Positions 59,001 to 64,000 of a DNA stretch of 64,000 nucleotides are shown here, piece after piece. A program made the translations under genes and the position numbers. The stretch comes from Aristolochia californica (Eukaryota; Streptophyta; Magnoliopsida; Piperales; Aristolochiaceae), in the NCBI GenBank assembly GCA_029961685.1, contig JARWKL010000012.1, forward strand, positions 18,895,227-18,959,226. Reading direction: 5' to 3'. Numbering within the stretch: position 1 is the stretch's first letter; every line of letters begins with the position of its first letter. The notes below the pieces were generated by a model that saw only the letters and a program-made list of their open reading frames with translations, was not told the origin of the DNA and did no database searches.

Positions 59001-61455
59001 ACCCCTTCAATAAAAATAATAGTTGAGATTTGCAAAGCATATTTTTGAGAAAAGGACATTCAAACTGCTTTTTTTTTTTCGATCTATAAAAATATTGTGA
59101 TGTTCTATGGCAGGCAATTTGCTCAACGGTCTCGTGTTCGGAAACTTCAATACATAGCAGAGCTGGAAAGGAATGTCCAAGCATTGCAGGTAGGCCTGTC
59201 TAGGTGGCACTCTATGTATTGAAATTCAATATAATGGAATGCACGCATAGTTTCAATTGTAATTGGTTATTACATCTACCCTTTGTAAATAGTTTGGCAT
59301 GGGCTAATTGGATTGTTAGTAGGGCAAAATTTGTCCCCAACCACTTCTTGTCACCATTGGGGTCTGCCGCTATTCTGTGCTTATGATGTGATTGTTGGTT
59401 CTTTAAAAAACATGTCCTTTGATTCAACTGTTTATGTACGATACTGCTGGGTAAACTTGCATAATACTTTGATTTGTTGTTCAGAGTATCTTTTGTTCTG
59501 CTATTGCAGGCTGAGGGATCTGAGGCTGCTGCTGAGCTAGAATTTCTAGACAGACAGAATCTCATATTGAGCATGGAAAATAAAGCTCTGAAGCAGCGAT
59601 TAGACAGTTTGGATCAGGAGCAACTCATCAAGTACTGTAAGTATTCCATATTGACATCAACATACAACAAATTTTTTATTCTCTAGAGAACTAAGGGCCC
59701 TGTTGGTAAGCCTAAAGGTGTTCTTTTCCATCATAGAAGTTAGTATGCTTCCATTAAAGGTGCACACAGTAATCTTTTGCTTTAGTATTACTTTGTCAGA
59801 TGGTGCAGAGTATGGCCTTAGATCCTGGCAAAGAGTGGCTGCACCTACTAATTTTTTCATTGCTAGAAAAGTTTGAATATTTACAATTTTGACAGTTTTC
59901 TTCATTATAATTCAGTATAGCCATCATTTCCATTTTCTTATCCATTGCTTTAAAACTCAGCTGATATTGACATCAAGCATGATTCAAGAGGGCATTGGAG
60001 AAGTGTAGAAGAGGAAGAAATTTAGTTTTAACTTTTGAATTTGGATCTATTAGGAAGAAATTTAGATTTAACTTTTGGGTTTGGTTCTATTAGGAAGAAG
60101 TTTAGTTTTGACTTTTGGATTTGGATCCATTGCCCAAGTTAGAAAGGTGTAATGCTGAGGTCGATTAGGCCTTTGGCTTAATAGCCCCATTGGAGGGTGG
60201 GGGGTAGCATTGTTCTAGTGTGAGTCTTGGATTCAAGTTTCACCAGTATATAGGGTTCAACTCTGTGTTATAAAACTTGGACCGAATCAGCCCTTTGAAC
60301 CGGGTTCAACTAGATTCAATTCCTTGCTTGGGTTATAGGCTTGTAAGATTTGGGAAGAGGAAAAAACCTGGTTGACCCAGCTGGGCAGTGATGTCGTTAT
60401 GCCCACACATTGTTGACTGCAGATCTATTTGGCAACCACCACCAGAAAGGACAGCCCCCTCCCCCTTTTTATTGGTCAATAGCTCCTTCCCCATTGGCGA
60501 GATGGGATGTTGAAGCTCGATTGGGTTGAGCAGACAACGGATCGGTCACTGAAGATGCACAGGCTGTTTCTGCAATTCTCGATCTCATTGTAGGATAAGT
60601 GGCCAAGTTTTAGACTTTAGAGAGGCACTGAGACTAGATATTCAGAGAGATGGAGCTGATTATGGAAAGAGACTAGGGAATGAGTTAATAACTGTGTGGA
60701 TTTAGTTTTTGAGTTTTGGATTTCTTAATCTAGTTCTTTTTGGTGATTTGCATTTGGCATTAAGTGGAAGATCGGTCTACATAGAACAATCTATCAACCA
60801 GTGGTGCTGACAAAAGAACGGGAGAGGGATGGGGCTTTGCCCTCCCTCCCTGTTCGTAAAACTAGATCTTCTTCTGTCAATTCAACTTTTTTGAAAAAAA
60901 AAATTATTTTATGGTGTTACTATGATGTCATTCTGGTTCAACCAGCTTGAACCTGGTCGCGTTTCGGGGTTAGTGATCGGGTTGATTTTTATAACATTGG
61001 TTCAACATGCAAAAATAAAATAAAAATAGTTTTTTTCTTTTTTTTCATCTGAAATGGTCCTTAATTATGTCAGTTCCTCTATGTTTTCATCATCTAGTTG
61101 ATCCATTGTGTTTCCAATAATCTTGCAAATGCTGTGAATCTTTTTTTGCATAAGTGGCCTTTATGAAAATGTAATGTTGGAGAAATTTAATATCTTCTGC
61201 TATGGTTATCCAGTGGAGCAAGAGATGCTAGAGAGGGAGATTGCTCGACTACGAGCTTTATTATATCAGCAGCAGCAACCACAAGCCCCACCTCAACAGT
61301 CGCAGCTAAAACAGCATCAGCAACAGCAGTCTTCTAGCCATCATCATAGGCGCAGTAGCAGTAGGGACTTAGATTCCCAATTTGCCAATCTTTCTCTGAA
61401 ACAAAATGAGTCCAGTTCTGGCAGGGACTCTGTCAGCGGGCCTCTTCACATTTGA
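56054..61455 (+). CDS. bZIP protein of the At4g06598 / bZIP34-61 type
   Basis: Coding exons 56054-56766, 59114-59189, 59510-59636 and 61214-61455 total 1158 nt (385 aa) with phases closing. A start at 56060 (MENSKGT) is also possible and fits the family start better. The N-terminus has [57 protein letters not shown], all family signatures. The basic region spans the first intron: KRAKQ then [20 protein letters not shown]. The leucine zipper continues through [20 protein letters not shown] to [18 protein letters not shown] Gln/His-rich tail ends the protein. The usual Asn of the basic region (N-x7-R) is Lys here, as in At4g06598, so DNA binding may be altered. Intron 1 (2.3 kb) contains two mini LTR elements. 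Likely nuclear. Confidence 0.93.
56798..56890. repeat. Compound microsatellite (CA)n (TAA)n (TAAA)n
   Basis: CA repeat followed by TAA/TAAA repeats, directly after the first coding exon of the bZIP gene. Confidence 0.9.
57464..57857 (+). mobile_element. TRIM-like mini LTR retrotransposon in bZIP intron 1
   Basis: The 5' LTR-like segment (57464-57582, TGATTGAGAAAAAG to ACCCAACCA, 119 bp) is followed by tgatattagagc, a near match to the tRNA-Met primer site. A second copy (about 57737-57857) contains cacattaagaattg, gagcaataagcctcct and gactcaatccga. No coding capacity. Same family as 28006-28350 and 20299-20422. Confidence 0.7.
57922..58224 (+). mobile_element. SMART/TRIM-type mini LTR retrotransposon, 293 bp, with 5-bp target duplication
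   Basis: 5' LTR 57927-58028 (102 bp, TGTCAG to TTTGACA), primer site tggtatcagagc at 58029-58040 (perfect for initiator tRNA-Met), purine-rich gggaacgggaacggtggg before the 3' LTR 58100-58219 (120 bp). The 3' LTR has an 18-bp insertion (tgtggttttgtccac region). Target duplication atagt at 57922-57926 and 58220-58224. The internal region has acgttcgaatcccgg, as in the element at 15364-15612. Located in bZIP intron 1, same strand. Confidence 0.93.
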
Positions 61456-62336
61456 CTCAATGGAACCAAACCCTTGTCTTCTCTGTTGTGCTGACCTTTT
61501 GACCTACGAACTTGGCTTAACTGATTCCAATGTCTAATTCATATCAAACCCGGTGAGCCACTGCGGAAGTTTAATGGTTTCCGGCTGGTGTGATTCATCC
61601 GAGGTGATTGGATTATTGTAGTTTTATGCTCCTTTCTTTTCTGTCATCCCAGTGATAATTCTGTCCTTAATCCTACTCCTTTCGTCTGTATTTTAGTTAA
61701 TTCCTAATTCCCATTTCATGTTGGGGCTTTCAAATCGTAAACTAATGGAGCACTGAAGTAACCTAGCTGGAAATTCCATGAGAGGGACTCTGCAAGAGTT
61801 CGCCAAGATTCTCTGAAATGAAGTGAACAAGGTGATCCGTTTAAGCCATGTTATCACAAAAGCTCAAATCGTAAACTAATGGAGCAAAAAGAAGAAGAGA
61901 GACAACTTTTTTAATGATAATTATTTATACCTCATTAATAGTTTTGTAAAAATTTCAATATATATTACTATTATTTTATTATATTAAAATTTCTTTCAGA
62001 AAAAACGTCCAAATTTGTAATAATTCATTAAATCATACCATAATTGTCTCCATCTTTTTGCTTAAGAAAATACCCGGAAGATCTGGAGTTTTAACCGTTA
62101 GATTTGTCGTAAAGCACAAGAAAGCAAAGAATCCCATTTTCTTCAGAATCGACCTTTTTCTGCACCTTTCTTTGTAAGTTAAAAGTTGAAACAGCTCACG
62201 CCTCCCAATTCCAAGGTACCTTCCAAGCACCGCGGAATCAATTCCAAGTTTTTTTCCCTCTTAATTCAATCCTTCTTTACTCTTCTCTTCTTCAGATTAG
62301 TACAGTTTTTTTACAATCTGTCTTTCTGCAACTATT
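61456..62336. other. Intergenic region between bZIP and DRP genes
   Basis: About 880 bp that must contain the bZIP 3' UTR and the promoter and 5' UTR of the dynamin gene. 62260-62330 is CT-rich, as expected for a 5' UTR. No other feature seen. Confidence 0.6.
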
Positions 62337-63974
62337 ATGGCGGACGAGCAGAGCTCCGTCCATAATCCTGTCGGACACACGGTGATCCCCCTAGTGAACA
62401 AGCTGCAGGATATTTTTGCTCGGCTGGGGAGCGCGTCCACCATTGATTTGCCACAGGTGGCCGTCGTGGGGAGTCAGAGTAGTGGGAAGTCTAGCGTGCT
62501 GGAGGCGCTTGTGGGGAGGGATTTTTTGCCTCGGGGGTCTGATATTTGTACTAGGAGGCCGTTGGTATTGCAGCTAGTGCACTCGCCAAAGGGTGTCGAA
62601 GCTGGTGGTGATGAGTGGGGAGAATTCTTACACTTGCCTGGGGCGAAGTTCTTTGATTTTGCGGCTATTCGTGCGGAGATTCAGGTTAGGAGCTCTTTTC
62701 TCATCTGTTATGGAATCTTGCTCTTTTGTATGAAATTTATTGTTGTAGTCGAAGAATCCTCTTTCTCATTATAGTTTAGTTTCATCGGATAGGAAACCTT
62801 TTGGTTGCATAAGATAGCTTATGGCATCTGTTTGTGCATTGTTGTCGTCTACTAATATAAGGGTAGAGTTCTATCTCTTTTGTTTGAAATTTATTGTTGT
62901 AGTGGAAGGATCCTCTTTGTCATTGTGGTTTAGGTTCATCGGATAGGAAACCTTTTGGTTGCATAAGATAGCTTATAGAATCTGTTCATACACGGTTGTC
63001 GTCTACTAATATAAGGGTAGACTGAAGGTGTTATTTAATTTAATATTTGCTTTTCTCCATTGTTTGCCAATCTTGCTATCACTTTGTCATGCCGAAGTTT
63101 TTCTTTTACAATGAATGAATTAAATGCAGTCGATTGATATTGTTTTCATTTTTAGTATCAGCTTCTTTTGCTTTGGAGCAAATTTTTGTTTGTCATTGCA
63201 AGAGGTATCTGTGATTATAGAGTAAACGGCACCTGTATTGCTTGCTTTAACTTGCAAGTTGATGCGGAGAGTGCAGCTGTCTCTTTATATTAACTGCAGT
63301 TTGAACTCATCTGTACTCGGTCTCCCTCTGATGAAATGAATGTTAACTATCTTTTTTGCTTGAAAAAAAAATTCACTCGTTATTAATGCAAAATGTTTGT
63401 TGAGGTCATCTTATGATCATGTCCTAAGCTGCTATTACATCGTTCAAGTTAACTTGCAGGCTGAAACAGAAAGGGAAGCTGGTGGAAACAAGGGAGTTTC
63501 TGACAAACAGATTCGTTTGAAGGTGTTTTCTCCTAATGTTCTTAATATCACTTTGGTGGACTTGCCTGGAATTACAAAAGTTCCTGTTGGAGATCAACCA
63601 AAGGATATTGAAGGACTAATTAGAACCATGATTCATTCTTATATCAAGCATGAGACCTGCATAATTTTAGCAGTAACACCTGCAAATTCAGATTTGGCAA
63701 ATTCTGATGCCCTTCAGGTGGCCAGGGTCGCTGACCCAGATGGTATGTTCCTCATGGCAACACTATGAATTATTAATTGTTCAACAGCAAGTCTTCATAA
63801 AAAAAAAAAAAAAAAAAATTGTTCAACAGCAAGTGAGAAAGTTTGATGCTTTAATGCTTTATTTTATTTATTTTATTTGAATTAGCTGTTCTGCATGAAC
63901 AACTAATTGTTTCTGAGGCTTGATTACAATGTCCTTTCTTGCTAGGTCACAGAACAATTGGCGTAATCACCAAA
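62337..63974 (+). CDS. DRP3: Dynamin-related protein 3-like GTPase, first three exons
   Basis: Exons 62337-62684, 63460-63742 and 63946-63974; the gene continues beyond the window. The start ATG begins [20 protein letters not shown]. The GTPase domain is intact so far: P-loop GSQSSGKSS (G1), the switch region with [11 protein letters not shown] (G2 Thr), DLPG in [20 protein letters not shown] (G3), and the start of G4 in [17 protein letters not shown] is a dynamin family signature. Sequence is closest to DRP3/DNM1L-type dynamins, which drive mitochondrial and peroxisomal fission, rather than DRP1 or DRP5. Assignment to DRP3A or 3B cannot be made from this part. Confidence 0.9.
62721..63028. 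repeat. 154-bp tandem duplication in DRP intron 1
   Basis: Units 62721-62874 and 62875-63028 share gaaatttattgttgtagt, catcggataggaaacctttt and ggttgcataagatagctta, with scattered differences. Non-coding. Confidence 0.85.
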
Positions 63975-64000
63975 GTAAGAAAAATCTCTTTTGAATTCCT

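Noticed and set aside
1..64000. CRISPR arrays, operons, ribosome binding sites, phage genes
   Set aside because: Spliced genes and plant retrotransposons show that this is plant nuclear DNA. Repeats present are tandem duplications, not spacer arrays.

Overview
This window is plant nuclear DNA, most likely from a eudicot. Its genes have many GT-AG introns, its intergenic DNA is AT-rich, and its transposons are L1-type LINEs, Ty1/copia, Ty3/gypsy, very small LTR elements and MITE-like elements. The protein families are typically plant: DUF630/DUF632, chloroplast ascorbate peroxidase, P-class PPR, a plant bZIP and a plant dynamin-related protein. Species cannot be named from sequence alone. Exon structures were built by hand from splice sites and reading phase. 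In every multi-exon gene the phases close exactly.

Layout. 1-597 is the 3' end of a LINE. 1120-5123 (minus) is the 5' part of a DUF630/DUF632 gene that continues off the left edge. 6840-11657 (minus) is a complete RING-variant (RING-CH) membrane E3 ligase gene with 3 coding exons. 14.1-22.1 kb is gene-free and full of LTR remnants: an intact 249-bp SMART/TRIM-type element, a 433-bp LTR, a solo small LTR and a truncated copia. 22292-40864 (minus) is a complete 12-exon gene for a thylakoid-type chloroplast ascorbate peroxidase (419 aa). Its introns 5 and 2 (5.8 and 9.5 kb) are swollen by nested insertions: gypsy, copia, three or more LINEs and DNA elements. 41-46.8 kb is intergenic. 46860-47867 (plus) is an intronless PPR gene, followed by a two-exon fragment of a DEAD-box helicase (RH10/DDX47-like). 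50.3-54 kb holds a 250-bp hairpin, a MITE-like element and a 1.45-kb inverted repeat. 56054-61455 (plus) is a complete At4g06598-like bZIP gene with 4 coding exons and 5' UTR exons. From 62337 (plus) the first three exons of a DRP3-like dynamin run off the right edge.

The genes do not form a pathway; they are ordinary housekeeping or regulatory plant genes. What is unusual is the transposon record. Several insertions can be dated relative to each other by exact target-site duplications. One LINE tail duplicated a splice donor, one copia carries a LINE inside its 3' LTR, and two tiny LTR elements keep perfect 5-bp target duplications. I found no convincing new multi-gene system. The best leads are the tiny LTR elements, which carry a pol III B-box-like motif, and the large inverted repeats.
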